Positions 24,931 to 34,707 of a stretch of DNA of 64,000 nucleotides are shown one piece after another. Under the pieces are notes generated by a model. That model did not search any database and had not been told where the DNA came from. It saw nothing but the letters and a program-made list of their open reading frames with translations. The position numbers and the translations under genes were made by a program. The DNA is from Labrys sp. WJW (GTDB lineage Bacteria > Pseudomonadota > Alphaproteobacteria > Rhizobiales > Labraceae). The DNA lies in NCBI RefSeq assembly GCF_001676615.1, contig NZ_LYXZ01000013.1, positions 217,383-281,382 on the forward strand, in the 5' to 3' direction. Within the stretch, counting starts at the first letter, position 1; the number at the start of each line of letters is the position of its first letter.

Positions 24931-26898
24931 ATGGAGGACCGCAACAAGCGGCTTTTATGGTGTCTGGCCGCGGGACTGGCGTTGGCTTCGCTGGCTTTCA
25001 GCCTGCATGGCATGTCCGAAATCCTGTCGGCCGGCCTGTGGTGGAAAGCTCTCTTCGCGCCCGACGCCAGCGATCTCGGCCAACTGACGGTCCATTACAG
25101 CATTCTTCCCCGCATCGCCGCCGCCCTTCTCGTGGGTGCGGGGCTCGGCCTGGCCGGGGCGATCCTGCAGCTCGTCTTGCGCAACGCTGCCGCCGAACCG
25201 GCAACGCTCGGCATTGCGGCCGGCGCCTTTCTCGCGCTGAGCGCAGCCTCGATGCTCATGCCTGCCTTCGCCGGTGCCAATCGGACCGCAATCGCTTTTG
25301 CCGGGGCCCTGATTGCGGGCCTGGCCGTCGTCGGGATGACCTGGCGCGGCCGGTTTTCGCCTCAGACCACGCTCGTCGCGGGGCTCGTGATCGGCCTTTA
25401 TGCCGGGGCCGCCAATACCCTGCTGATCATGCTGCATGGAGGCCTGATAACCCTGTTCATCTGGGGTAGCGGTTCGCTTGCGACACAGGACTGGCAGACG
25501 GTCTTCTATCTTGCGCCCCGGCTGGTGCCAGCTTTGGTGCTTTCGCTGCTCATGGTTCGACCGATCGCGGTGCTTGCCGTCTCCGACGAGGCGGCGAGCA
25601 GCCTCGGTGTGTCGCCGGGGGCAATGAGACTCGCGGGGCTTTCCGTCGCGTTGTGGATCACGGCGGTTTGCGTTGCAGCCGTCGGCGTGATCGGCTTTGT
25701 CGGCCTTGCCGCGCCCGAGATCGTGCGCCGCCTCGGCTATCACCGCGTCGGCTCTCAATTCTTGCTTTCGCCCATGATCGGAGGGCTGCTGCTTTGGCTG
25801 ACCGACCAGGCTTTCCGCACGATCTTCGGCGGCATCGAGATTCCGGCCGGTGCCGCCACGGCCCTGCTGGGCGCACCGCTGCTTGTCTGGCTCGTCATGC
25901 AACGCTCGATGAAGAGGCATCTTCCGCCACGATCGTTCGTCGCCCGCAGGCGCAGGGCAGGGGTTCACCCGGGCTGGCTCGTTGGATTGGTGCTGCTCAC
26001 CGTCATCGCCTCGCTTCTGGTCGGCCGTGGCCTGCACGGCTGGAACATCTCCGGCCTTTCGACCTGGGAGGCCACCTTGTTTTGGCGGGGGCCGCGTATG
26101 CTGGCGGCGGGAGCTGGCGCGATCCTGCTTGCCGTAAGCGGATGCATCATCCAGCGCCTGACGGCAAACCCATTGGCAGGGCCTGAAATTCTGGGCGTCA
26201 GCTCAGGTGCGGCCTGCGGTGCCGTCGTCGCTATCATGCTCCCCGATGGAGCCCAGCCCCTCGCTCCCGTGCTCAGCATGGCCGGCGCGGGCATCGCGCT
26301 GATCCTGCTTCTGGCCATGGCGCAGCGGCGTTCATTCGAGGCCCACGATCTGTTCGTTGTCGGCATGGCCACGGCGACGGCGTTCAGCGCCCTCGTTTCG
26401 ATCGTGCTGGCCAGCGGCGATCCGCGCGTGTTCGATCTGCTACGGTGGTTGAGTGGCTCGACATTCCTCGCCCAGCCGCGTGACGTCGTGCTTCTTACCG
26501 CCGCCGTCGGCGTGATGGCGGCCATATTGCCGCTACTCGCACGCTGGCTCGAGCTTCTGCCTCTCGGGCAGGGCATGGCGATGGAAGTCGGCATGCCGGT
26601 AAAAGGGAGCAGGGTGATCCTGCTTGCCTTCGCCTCCGGATTGGTCGGGCTGTCGGTCCTAACCATTGGCCCGCTGAGCTTTGTCGGGCTGATGGCGCCG
26701 CACCTTGCGCGCATGCTCGGTTTTCGCCGTCCGATTGGGGAGTTTTCAGCGGCCGCCGCCATCGGCTGCCAGCTGATGATCGCAGCCGACTGGCTGGGAC
26801 GGGTCGTGATGTTCCCCAATCAAATACCGGCTGGCTTGATTGCAAGCCTGATCGCACCCCTCTGTTTCCTTGTGCTCGCTTGGAGGGCGGCTGATTGA
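24931..26898 (+). CDS. fhuB: FhuB-like double FecCD-type permease (second module)
   Basis: A 655-residue fused dimer of two FecCD-type permease halves with about 20 membrane helices. ATPase-contact loops are GFVGLAAPEIVRRL (about residue 255) and SFVGLMAPHLARML (about residue 590). It is the same length class as enteric FhuB. As in the first module there is no FhuC gene after it; the next genes converge from the other strand. Confidence 0.92.
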   Translation: MEDRNKRLLWCLAAGLALASLAFSLHGMSEILSAGLWWKALFAPDASDLGQLTVHYSILPRIAAALLVGAGLGLAGAILQLVLRNAAAEPATLGIAAGAFLALSAASMLMPAFAGANRTAIAFAGALIAGLAVVGMTWRGRFSPQTTLVAGLVIGLYAGAANTLLIMLHGGLITLFIWGSGSLATQDWQTVFYLAPRLVPALVLSLLMVRPIAVLAVSDEAASSLGVSPGAMRLAGLSVALWITAVCVAAVGVIGFVGLAAPEIVRRLGYHRVGSQFLLSPMIGGLLLWLTDQAFRTIFGGIEIPAGAATALLGAPLLVWLVMQRSMKRHLPPRSFVARRRRAGVHPGWLVGLVLLTVIASLLVGRGLHGWNISGLSTWEATLFWRGPRMLAAGAGAILLAVSGCIIQRLTANPLAGPEILGVSSGAACGAVVAIMLPDGAQPLAPVLSMAGAGIALILLLAMAQRRSFEAHDLFVVGMATATAFSALVSIVLASGDPRVFDLLRWLSGSTFLAQPRDVVLLTAAVGVMAAILPLLARWLELLPLGQGMAMEVGMPVKGSRVILLAFASGLVGLSVLTIGPLSFVGLMAPHLARMLGFRRPIGEFSAAAAIGCQLMIAADWLGRVVMFPNQIPAGLIASLIAPLCFLVLAWRAAD

Positions 26899-27025
26899 GT
26901 GTGACGGAGGACAGGATCAGATCTCACTTTTACCAGGTCGCGAAAAAATTCACCCGACGGTCTCGTCAGATATCCCGGATGTATGCACGCGAGGCTGTCT
27001 GCTCGAACCAATTGTTGGTCGTGGC

Positions 27026-28090
27026 TCATTCCTGGGCCTTGCGCCAATAGGCGACGATGAGATGCTTGTGCTGGCGCAGGCCGCGCTCGCCCAGGAGCTG
27101 CGCGCGCAAAGTGCGAAAGGCCTGATATTCACAGCCCACCCAGGCATAGAGGCGGGAACCGTCGCCAGGTAGGGCGGTACGGCTGACCGCATCTACCAGC
27201 AGGTTCGTGGTGCCGGCAGGCGCGCCGTTGCGGAACAGCCATTCGATCTCGATGGCCGCGGTAAAATCGAACTGCTGCACCTCGCCTTTGTCGGCAACCT
27301 CGATCAGAACCTTGCCTCGCGCGCTCCCAGGCAGGCATTCGAGCATACGCCCGATCGCCGGGAGCGCGGTCTCGTCACCCGCGAACAGATACCAGTCGGC
27401 CTCAATCAGGCCGCCACCGCCCGGCCCGAGAACCCCGACTTCCTCGCCTGGCGTCACGCTCTCCGCCAGGCTGGAGCCCGGGCCGGCATCGGCATGGCGC
27501 ACGAAATCGATATCGAGCGTGCCCGCTGCGGCGTCGAGCGAGCGCACGGTATATTTGCGTAAGGTGGGTTTGCGATCGGGATTGGGCCAATGGATCAGTC
27601 CGTCCGGGCCGACGCTCGGCCATTGCGGTTCGGGCAGGTCTGGGTGCTGCGCGAGGATGTTGAGATGCAGCGCCTCCATGGACTGGTAGCGCGAGACGTC
27701 ACTGGCGGAGAACGTGATGCGGCGCATGTGAGGCGTCACGTCCTTCACTCCGATCACCCGGAAGATCTGGAAGTTGGGAGGGCGTGAGATCTCCGTGCCA
27801 TCCCCGGTCCAGGCGATGGCAGGCCGCCTGCCCTGGGCAAATTCGACGATATGCGAGGCTACAGCCTGACGGATGAAATAGAGCTCCTCCAGGCTCTCCG
27901 CCTCGGTGTCGACCAGCGTGGCCGCGCCGGTGTTCGAAAAGCGTGCCCGGGCGCCGCGGAAATTGAGGATATGAGCGCCGTCGCGGTGCTCGACCTCGGC
28001 ACCATGCTCGATGAAATGCTCGCAGAGCGGCACGATTACCGCTTGGGGATCAGGCAATTCGATACGGGCCTGGGCGACAAAACGCTTCAT
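27026..28090 (-). CDS. siderophore-interacting FAD protein with N-terminal DUF2218 domain
   Basis: A 354-residue cytoplasmic protein. A DUF2218 domain fills about residues 1-95. A ViuB/FhuF-like SIP ferredoxin-reductase-like FAD domain follows (about 105-230, KYTVRS for flavin binding), with a C-terminal NAD(P)H-binding part (LFAGDETALPAIGRMLE, YAWVGCEYQAFRTLR). SIP proteins reduce Fe(III) in the imported siderophore to release iron. The ATG overlaps the ATPase stop (ATGA), making it the last gene of the third uptake operon. Confidence 0.92.
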   Translation of the reverse strand: MKRFVAQARIELPDPQAVIVPLCEHFIEHGAEVEHRDGAHILNFRGARARFSNTGAATLVDTEAESLEELYFIRQAVASHIVEFAQGRRPAIAWTGDGTEISRPPNFQIFRVIGVKDVTPHMRRITFSASDVSRYQSMEALHLNILAQHPDLPEPQWPSVGPDGLIHWPNPDRKPTLRKYTVRSLDAAAGTLDIDFVRHADAGPGSSLAESVTPGEEVGVLGPGGGGLIEADWYLFAGDETALPAIGRMLECLPGSARGKVLIEVADKGEVQQFDFTAAIEIEWLFRNGAPAGTTNLLVDAVSRTALPGDGSRLYAWVGCEYQAFRTLRAQLLGERGLRQHKHLIVAYWRKAQE

Positions 28091-28926
28091 GGGATTGCTT
28101 TCTGGTGTTGATGGGCCGGGACGGAGCCCGAGCTACTGCGCTCGACCACACCGTCGACCATGATCTGCAGCCGTCCCTGCGAACAACGTTCCACTCGCGC
28201 CGCGACGTCGTAGACATCGGCCAGCATGCGTTGGGTGAGGATTTCGTCGGGCGGCCCGGCGCCATGGAGCCTGCCCTGGCGCATGACGATGAGGTCATCG
28301 GCCCATTGCGCCGCCAAGGCGAGATCGTGCAGCACGGCCACCACGATGCGCCCGCCCGCAGCATAGTTCTTGATGCTGCGCATGATGAAATATTGCCGGG
28401 ACGGGTCGAGTGCGCTCGTCGGCTCGTCGAGCAGCAGCACGGGCGGCGCGCAGGCGATGGCTTGCGCCAGGCTCGCGACCTGCTTTTGTCCGCCGGACAA
28501 CCGATCGAGTGGCAGGGAGGCGAGATAGGGCACGCCGAGACCGGTAAGGACATCCAGCGCCCGCTCGGCATGTGAGCTTGTAGCCTCGCCGGCCTGGGCG
28601 ACCCGCAGGGTCGCGATCACCGTTTCGAGCACGCTGAGGGAGACGTCGAGCGGCAGAGCCTGAGGCATGAAGCCGACCAGCCTTGCCCGTGCGGCGGCGC
28701 TTATGTGGGTGAGGTCGCATTCGCCCAGCGCGACCTGGCCGCGCATGCGAATGAGATGGGCCATGGCGCGCAGCAGGGTCGACTTTCCGGCACTGTTGGG
28801 GCCGACCAGCGCCACCAGCCGTCCTGGCTGCAGGGGCGGCAAGGTGAGATCGGTGATGATGTCATGCCCGCCATAGCCGGCATGAAGCCCGCGCACGACG
28901 AGCGCCGGGGTATGATCCGTTTTCAT
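28087..28926 (-). CDS. FepC/FecE-like siderophore ABC importer ATPase
   Basis: A 279-residue ATPase. Walker A is GPNSAGKS (about 42-49), the Q-loop is GFMPQALP, the signature is LSGGQKQVASLAQAI, and Walker B is LLLDEPTSALD, all of the FepC/FhuC class. The ATG at 28926 overlaps the permease stop. It energises the adjacent permease. It is also the only FhuC-type ATPase in the window, so it is the best candidate to serve the two FhuB permeases. Confidence 0.92.
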   Translation of the reverse strand: MKTDHTPALVVRGLHAGYGGHDIITDLTLPPLQPGRLVALVGPNSAGKSTLLRAMAHLIRMRGQVALGECDLTHISAAARARLVGFMPQALPLDVSLSVLETVIATLRVAQAGEATSSHAERALDVLTGLGVPYLASLPLDRLSGGQKQVASLAQAIACAPPVLLLDEPTSALDPSRQYFIMRSIKNYAAGGRIVVAVLHDLALAAQWADDLIVMRQGRLHGAGPPDEILTQRMLADVYDVAARVERCSQGRLQIMVDGVVERSSSGSVPAHQHQKAIP

Positions 28927-29993
28927 CGGCCTTTCCCAAGCGTCCGCAGCACCAGGGTGAAGAACACCGGCAGGCCGATCAGCGCCGTTATCACGCCAAC
29001 GGGCAGGAGCAGGCCGGGTATCATCAGCTTGGTGACGATGGAGGCGACCAGCATGACCAGCGCTCCCACCGCCAAACTGGCGGGCAGCAGGAAGCGATGG
29101 TCCTCTCCGACCAGCAGCCGCGCGATGTGCGGGCCGACCAAGCCGACGAAGCCGATCACGCCGACGAAGGCCACCGCAGTGGCCGAGAGCAGGCCGACGC
29201 GCAACAGCGATCCTAGGCGCAGCCTGGCAATGTCGACGCCGAGGCTGCGGGCGCGTTCTTCCCCGAGACGCAGCAGTGTGAAGCGCGAGGAGGCGGCCAG
29301 AGAGAAGGGAATGCTGCCCGCCAGCACGACTGCCAGGATCAAGGTGGTGGCGGCATCCGCGCGCACCAGGCTGCCCATGCGCCAGAAGACAAGCTGCTGC
29401 AGGGCATCGGTGGAGGCCATGAATTGCAGCAGCGACAGCAAGGCTTCGGCCGACAGGCCGATGGCGATGCCGAACAGGATTAGGGTCTGGGGGCTGGCGC
29501 CGCGCCAGCGGGCAAGCGCATGGATTGCTCCCAGCGAGAGGACGGCGAACAGAAAGGCGTTGGCCGAAACCATCCAGCTTGCGGGCAGCCCGGGCAAGGA
29601 CAGGCCGAGCACGATCGCCACTGCCGCGCCGAGAGCGGCGCTGTAGGACACGCCGAGCGTGAACGGCTCGGCGAGGGGATTGCCGAGGACCGTCTGCATC
29701 TCCGCTCCCGCCAAGGCGAGGGCGGCGCCGACCAGCAGCGCCATCACGCTCATCGGCAGGCGGACCTGCCAGACGATCACCCGGACGGAGCGAGTGACCT
29801 CGTCCGTGCCGAAGAGGGCGGCCAGCGTGTTGCGTAGGCCGACGCTTGAGGCGCCGACGACGAGATCGATCGAGAAAGCGGCGAGCCCGAGCGCGATCAG
29901 CGCGAGGACCAGGAGCAGCCGGCGGCGCTGGCTCGCGCGATAGTCGGTGAGGGCAGAACGACCGGAGTTCTCGGCGGAAGGGACGGGGCTCAT
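28923..29993 (-). CDS. FecCD-type siderophore permease
   Basis: A 356-residue single-unit permease with about ten helices. Motifs include VGAALALAGAEMQTVLGNPLAEP (shortened: GNPLAEP), GISFASALG-like GVSYSAALG, and the ATPase loop GFVGLVGPHIARLL. The start is the ATG at 29993, overlapping the stop of the binding-protein gene. It acts as a homodimer, unlike the two fused FhuB permeases. It sits between its binding protein and ATPase. Confidence 0.92.
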   Translation of the reverse strand: MSPVPSAENSGRSALTDYRASQRRRLLLVLALIALGLAAFSIDLVVGASSVGLRNTLAALFGTDEVTRSVRVIVWQVRLPMSVMALLVGAALALAGAEMQTVLGNPLAEPFTLGVSYSAALGAAVAIVLGLSLPGLPASWMVSANAFLFAVLSLGAIHALARWRGASPQTLILFGIAIGLSAEALLSLLQFMASTDALQQLVFWRMGSLVRADAATTLILAVVLAGSIPFSLAASSRFTLLRLGEERARSLGVDIARLRLGSLLRVGLLSATAVAFVGVIGFVGLVGPHIARLLVGEDHRFLLPASLAVGALVMLVASIVTKLMIPGLLLPVGVITALIGLPVFFTLVLRTLGKGR

Positions 29994-31195
29994 GGCGTCG
30001 ACGGACCCGCCACAGGTCCCGCATCGATCCAGAATGTTCCCTCGACCGGGGCTGCCAGGAAACGTTGGTTGATCTCGGCCAGGGTTTGCGCCGGATCGAG
30101 ATCGGCGAACAGATCCGGATGCGTCCATTTGGCCAGGCATTCGACCGCCAGGATGTTCAAGGCCGAAATGGCGACCTGGTGCGACAGGCCATAGGCGCGA
30201 CCCTCGCGCACGGAGCTGAGTTCGCCGAGAAGATTGCGCCGGACCACGGCACGCAAGGAGGCACGGGCGGCCTCCGGCTCGATTCCGGCGCCGAGAACGA
30301 GGCCCCCGCGCTTGGCCAGATGCGAGCCGCCGGTACCGATATAGATCCGGGGATCGGCGGCCAGGACATATTCCGGGCTGAGCTGGCCATCATAGCCGGG
30401 GACGATGTCGGCGCCGAGCACGCGACCGCCGACAAAGGCCAGGTCATGCGTGATGGGATTGTCCGCGCCAGGGATGGAGCAGCATTGCAGGCCGGCATGG
30501 GCATCGATGAGGAGCTGCGGCCAGGTGTCTCGGGGCTGCGTTTTCACGCCTTCGAGCCGCTGGGCGATACGGTCGTAATGGACCTTCAGAAAGGCTGCGA
30601 AGGCCTCGGCGCGGGCTTCCTGGCCAATTGCCCTGCCGAGCAGGCGGATCGAGGCCATGGTCACCTCGCCTGCCGTCTGCCCCTTGTTTCGAGGAGAATC
30701 GAGAAAAATCACCGGCACGCCGGCAGCCTCCAGCTTGGTGGCAATAGCCTCCCAATCGGGTTGCCAGATGCTGATGACGAACAGATCGGGCTGCGCAGCA
30801 AGGATCGCCTCGACTGAACTGTTGGCGGGCGAAACCGCGCCGACCACCACAATGTCGTCGATCTCGGGGAAGCGGCGGTGGAAGGCATCGTAAAGGCCGC
30901 GGTCGAAACGCTGTGGCGCGGCCCAGCCGGCGAGCTTGGAGATCGGCTGCGGATCGACCAGAGCCAGCGATAGCAGGACAAGGCTGTCATTGGTGACGAT
31001 ACGCTTGGCCGGCTGTTGCAGGTGGACTTCGCGTCCAGCGGCGTCCGTCAGCCGGATATCCGCCCGCGCAATGGATACCAGGCTCATCGTGGCCAGGATC
31101 AACCCGCCGAGCAGGAGGAGAGCCATAGATCCGGCCATCCTGGCGGCGGCCCTAGCCTGCGGTTCAGTGCGAAAGAATTTTACGATCATCACCAT
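29990..31195 (-). CDS. FecB-like iron-siderophore periplasmic binding protein
   Basis: A 401-residue class III binding protein. The N-terminus has a long signal sequence (hydrophobic about residues 20-43, ending SIARA). The mature domain has RLTDAAGREVHLQQPAKRIV, the typical start of FecB/BtuF folds, and EAILAAQPDLFVISIWQPDW. The gene overlaps the receptor stop by 7 bases. It is longer than the usual 300-340 residues. Confidence 0.9.
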   Translation of the reverse strand: MVMIVKFFRTEPQARAAARMAGSMALLLLGGLILATMSLVSIARADIRLTDAAGREVHLQQPAKRIVTNDSLVLLSLALVDPQPISKLAGWAAPQRFDRGLYDAFHRRFPEIDDIVVVGAVSPANSSVEAILAAQPDLFVISIWQPDWEAIATKLEAAGVPVIFLDSPRNKGQTAGEVTMASIRLLGRAIGQEARAEAFAAFLKVHYDRIAQRLEGVKTQPRDTWPQLLIDAHAGLQCCSIPGADNPITHDLAFVGGRVLGADIVPGYDGQLSPEYVLAADPRIYIGTGGSHLAKRGGLVLGAGIEPEAARASLRAVVRRNLLGELSSVREGRAYGLSHQVAISALNILAVECLAKWTHPDLFADLDPAQTLAEINQRFLAAPVEGTFWIDAGPVAGPSTP

Positions 31196-33369
31196 GTATA
31201 TTTCAGATTCGCCGTGATCGCGCGCCCCGCGCCGTAATTGCAGCTGCCGCCGGTCCGGTTGAGGCAGTGCGAGACATAGGTCCTGTCGAACAGGTTGGTG
31301 GCGTTGACCCGCAAGGTCGTGCCCTGAAGCTCCTTGCGTAGCGTGCCGAAATCATATTCGGCGCCGAGGTCGACCAGCATGCGGCCTGGAATTCGCAAGT
31401 CCCGGTAGTAGGTGACGTCGGTCTGGTAGGAAGAGGTGGCGCGCATGCCGGCGCTCAGCGAAAGGCCGGGCGTAAAGGCGGGGCGATAGAGGGCCCACAG
31501 GCTGGCCTGATGCTCGGGCAGACGCAGCATTTCCCGGCCGCGCTCCACCGCATTGGTGGAGGACAGGATCTTCGAGTCCGAATAGGCGTAGGAGGCCATC
31601 ACCTGGAATTGCGGGGAGAAATCATACTTGCCTTCCAGTTCGATGCCGCGCACGCGCTGGCGGCCGTTCTGGACAGAACCCGCCACTCCGAGGGAGGACA
31701 GTGAGTTGTCGGTGGTGAGCTGGAAGACCGAAGCGCCCACCATGCCCCCGCCGCCGGGGGGCTCGTATTTCAAGCCGGCTTCGTACTGCTCCGCTGTCAA
31801 GGCCTCGAAAGGTTGCCCGTAAGCGCTGGTTCCAAGCAAGGGCAGGAAGGAAGTCGAATAGCTCACATAGGGCGCCAGGCCGTTGTCGAACAGATAGGTG
31901 AGGCCGGCCCGCCCGCTCAACTGCCGGTCCCTGGTCGTGTAGGTCCTGTACTTCCCCGGCGGGCGGACGGTCGTGTGAATTTGCGAGATGTCGTAGCGCA
32001 GGCCGAGCGTCGCGACCCAGCGCTCATAGCGGATCTGGTCCTGGACGTAGATGCCGACCTGATCCTGCTTCTGCATGCCGGATCGCTGGAGCGGTGCCAA
32101 TGGGAACGGGCCATTGCCATAGACGGGATCGAGGATGTCGATCGGCCGTATCGAGCCACTATTGCCGAAATTGGTGGAAGAGGTGCCGTGCACATAGTCG
32201 AGGCCCGCCAGCACGGTGTGGTCGAAACGCCCGGTGGCGAATTTGGCCTCGACCTGGGTGTCGACGGTGAAGGCCGACAGTGTGTCCTGCGACATGGCGG
32301 TGACACGGTTGAGGGTACGTCCGTCGGGCTGCCAGGCGAACGCAGGGTTTACCAGCACCAGCTTCATGCTCTGGTCGGAGCGGGCGAAGCGCAGGTTCTG
32401 GCGCACCGTCCACGTGTCGTCGAAGCGATGCTCGAACTCGTAGCCCAGATGGAAATAGTCGCGGTGGAAATGGCCCCAATCCGGTTCCCCCAGGAAGAGA
32501 TCGCGCGGGATCTGGCCCTTCGGATTGCGCTTCAGCGTGCCGACGGCCGGATAGAAGCGCGGATTGAAGATGGGCCTGTCATTTTGATAGTAGCCGTAGA
32601 GTGTCAGCGTGGTTTTCTCGTCGGGGCGCCAGCTCAGGCTCGGCGCGATCAGCAATTGCCGATCGCGCTCATGATCGATCTGGGTGTTGAGATTCTTGCC
32701 CAGGCCGATCAGCCGGTAAGACCAGGCACCGTCTTCGCTGAGTGGGCCGGTGAAGTCGAAAGCACCCTGGATGCCGCCGAAGGCGCTCGATTGCAGCGAC
32801 ACTTCCCGTCGGGCAGTGCTCAGCGGACGCTTGCTGACCTGGTTGACGAAGCCGCCCGGCACGGTGCGGCCATAGAGCACCGAGGCTGGTCCCTTGATCA
32901 CCTCGACACGGTCGAGTGTGTAGGGATTGATGGCAGGGTTGGCGTAGCCGCTGGGGTCGCCGGGGAGGACGAGGCCGTCGAGCCAGGTGGTGGCATAGGT
33001 ATTGAAGCCGCGGATATAGAGCCAGTCATAGCGGATGTCGTTGCCGTTCGGGTCCGACATCACGCCCGGCGTGTAGCGCAATGCCTCGGCCACCGTATTG
33101 GCGCCTTGCGCATCCATCTGCCCGCGCGTGACGACGCTGACCGCCTGCGGCGTCTCGATCAGGGGCGTATCGGTCTTGGATGCGCTCTTGTTGCGTTTGG
33201 CCACCACGCTCCGCTCGCCACTCGGGCCGTTCGTCGCCTGGACGATCACTGGATCGAGCTCGATCGGTTGTGACGTTGCTGCTGCGTTCTGCTGCGCCCA
33301 AGCAGCCGGTGCGGTTGCGCCATGAAGCAGAGCGATGGCAAGCGCCAACCCGGAGACGTTTGTAACCAT
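31189..33369 (-). CDS. TonB-dependent siderophore receptor without STN domain
   Basis: About 726 residues from the ATG at 33369, which opens directly into a signal peptide ending in AAWA. The frame is open up to 33510, but the extra part is AT-rich and looks like leader DNA. The TonB box-like IELDPVIVQA, plug (KTDTPLIETPQAVSVVTR, GPASVLYGRTVPGGFVN) and barrel ending in Trp are complete. No STN domain is present, so it does not signal to a FecR, which fits control by the divergent AraC protein. Confidence 0.92.
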   Translation of the reverse strand: MVTNVSGLALAIALLHGATAPAAWAQQNAAATSQPIELDPVIVQATNGPSGERSVVAKRNKSASKTDTPLIETPQAVSVVTRGQMDAQGANTVAEALRYTPGVMSDPNGNDIRYDWLYIRGFNTYATTWLDGLVLPGDPSGYANPAINPYTLDRVEVIKGPASVLYGRTVPGGFVNQVSKRPLSTARREVSLQSSAFGGIQGAFDFTGPLSEDGAWSYRLIGLGKNLNTQIDHERDRQLLIAPSLSWRPDEKTTLTLYGYYQNDRPIFNPRFYPAVGTLKRNPKGQIPRDLFLGEPDWGHFHRDYFHLGYEFEHRFDDTWTVRQNLRFARSDQSMKLVLVNPAFAWQPDGRTLNRVTAMSQDTLSAFTVDTQVEAKFATGRFDHTVLAGLDYVHGTSSTNFGNSGSIRPIDILDPVYGNGPFPLAPLQRSGMQKQDQVGIYVQDQIRYERWVATLGLRYDISQIHTTVRPPGKYRTYTTRDRQLSGRAGLTYLFDNGLAPYVSYSTSFLPLLGTSAYGQPFEALTAEQYEAGLKYEPPGGGGMVGASVFQLTTDNSLSSLGVAGSVQNGRQRVRGIELEGKYDFSPQFQVMASYAYSDSKILSSTNAVERGREMLRLPEHQASLWALYRPAFTPGLSLSAGMRATSSYQTDVTYYRDLRIPGRMLVDLGAEYDFGTLRKELQGTTLRVNATNLFDRTYVSHCLNRTGGSCNYGAGRAITANLKYTW

Positions 33370-33654
33370 ACGCAGTTGCAATACAATTCCTGTGCAGTCT
33401 AGATTGATTCTAGATTTTAAATTTCGCAACGATTCTCTGGTAACGCTGCGACTATATTCTAGTTTTGATCTATTCAAAAACATGCGCGGTCCAGGGAATT
33501 GACTTACCATATGAGTTAAATTATCGGCTATGGCATTGTTTCGTGCTTGGCAATGTTAAGGTCTTTGCGCAACGATCTTAGATCTTTGCGCGCCGATGAA
33601 ATTTTTGGTGACGGATGATCGCTGCGTCTCAAACCCCAACCTCGGGGTAGGGGG
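33370..33654. promoter_or_regulatory. divergent promoter region, receptor/araC
   Basis: A 285-bp, AT-rich interval between the receptor and araC. It contains repeated TCTAGATT/ATTCTAGA elements at about 33397-33412 and the direct repeat listed at 33561-33597. It must hold both promoters. I cannot place the -10 elements with confidence. Confidence 0.6.
33561..33597 (+). promoter_or_regulatory. candidate AraC-family operator (21-bp-period direct repeat)
   Basis: Two near-identical units, TCTTTGCGCaaCGAT and TCTTTGCGCgcCGAT, start 21 bases apart (33562 and 33583). Two helical turns of spacing in direct orientation is the usual layout for AraC-family half sites. They end 57 bases before araC. 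Confidence 0.55.
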
Positions 33655-34707
33655 ATGCCGAACGCAGATGGAAGGGCTTTGCCGATGAGCGCAGTTTCAA
33701 GCCGGCGTGGCCAGGCGACCGGCGGCGAGCTCAAGGCCATTCGCGTGCGCGATTTCCTCGAACGGGAGCGGGTTGCTCTCGACAGCCCCGACAGCCGCCT
33801 TTCTATGGACGACATCCTGATCGAAGGCGAGTTCATGCATCGGGAATTACGTCCGGGCCTATTCCTGCATGGCGGCGACGTGGTCGAAGAGCACGCGTTC
33901 ACGGTCACCTCGCATTTGCAGCCGGGTCTGTCCTGCATCTTCTTTGTGGACGGCGAGGTCGGACTGGGGATCGGCGACCGTCGGTTCGAGTTCCGGGGCG
34001 GTCCGCGCGGAGCGATGGAGGGCGTGGCCATCATGAGCACCACTGCTGAGATCTTCCGCAGGATCTCACGGGAACGCCAGCATGTGCGCCATCTGGTGGT
34101 GTCCGCTTCGCCGGAATGGCTGCAGGTCGAAGGCCTCGAAGCAGCGCATGGCGAAGGTTTTGTCGGTGGCCTGCTGAAAGATCATCTCGGTGAGCATCGC
34201 TGGACACTAACGCCGCGCCTGGCCGAATTGGTGCGACAGGTCATGACGCCGACGGCCTTCGCGCCAGAATTGCGCAATCTCTATCTGGAGGGGCGCGCCG
34301 TGGAGATCGTGGCAGAAACCATCGCCGCGGCGACGCAGACGGATCGCCGCAGGCCGGTCGGCAGCACTTTGGCCCGTCAGGACCTCGTTCGCCTGAAACG
34401 CGCCAAGGATCTGATTGATGGGCATCTGGCCGAGCCGCTCAGCATCGAGGCGATTGCCCGGGAGGCGGGGGTCTGCGCCAGCGGATTGCAGCGACTGTTC
34501 CGGTTGAGCGAGGGTCATAGCGTGTTCGACTATGTGCGACGCATCCGATTGGAACACGCCCACATCGCCTTGCTTTCGGGCGAAAAGAGCGTGCAGGAGG
34601 CTAGCGAGTTGGCCGGCTATGCCAGCCCGGCCAATTTTGCCACGGCCTTCCGGCGACAATTCGGTCTTGCCCCACGCGATGTATTGGCTAAGCGACGAGC
34701 CCATTAA
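33655..34707 (+). CDS. AraC-family regulator (PchR-like) of siderophore uptake
   Basis: A 350-residue regulator. The N-terminal ligand domain (about 25-190) includes GLSCIFFVDGEVGLGIGD. The C-terminal AraC DNA-binding domain (about 248-345) has two helix-turn-helix units (LSIEAIAREAGVCASGLQRLFR, and SVQEASELAGYASPANFATAFRRQFG in the standard places). PchR-type proteins sense the ferric siderophore and activate its receptor. The divergent receptor lacks an STN domain, so this regulator is its natural control. An in-frame ATG lies at 33685. Confidence 0.9.
   Translation: MPNADGRALPMSAVSSRRGQATGGELKAIRVRDFLERERVALDSPDSRLSMDDILIEGEFMHRELRPGLFLHGGDVVEEHAFTVTSHLQPGLSCIFFVDGEVGLGIGDRRFEFRGGPRGAMEGVAIMSTTAEIFRRISRERQHVRHLVVSASPEWLQVEGLEAAHGEGFVGGLLKDHLGEHRWTLTPRLAELVRQVMTPTAFAPELRNLYLEGRAVEIVAETIAAATQTDRRRPVGSTLARQDLVRLKRAKDLIDGHLAEPLSIEAIAREAGVCASGLQRLFRLSEGHSVFDYVRRIRLEHAHIALLSGEKSVQEASELAGYASPANFATAFRRQFGLAPRDVLAKRRAH

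Noticed and set aside
31813..33273. 486-codon plus-strand frame opposite the third TonB receptor
   Set aside because: Shadow of the receptor in GC-rich DNA; no ribosome site or recognisable domains.
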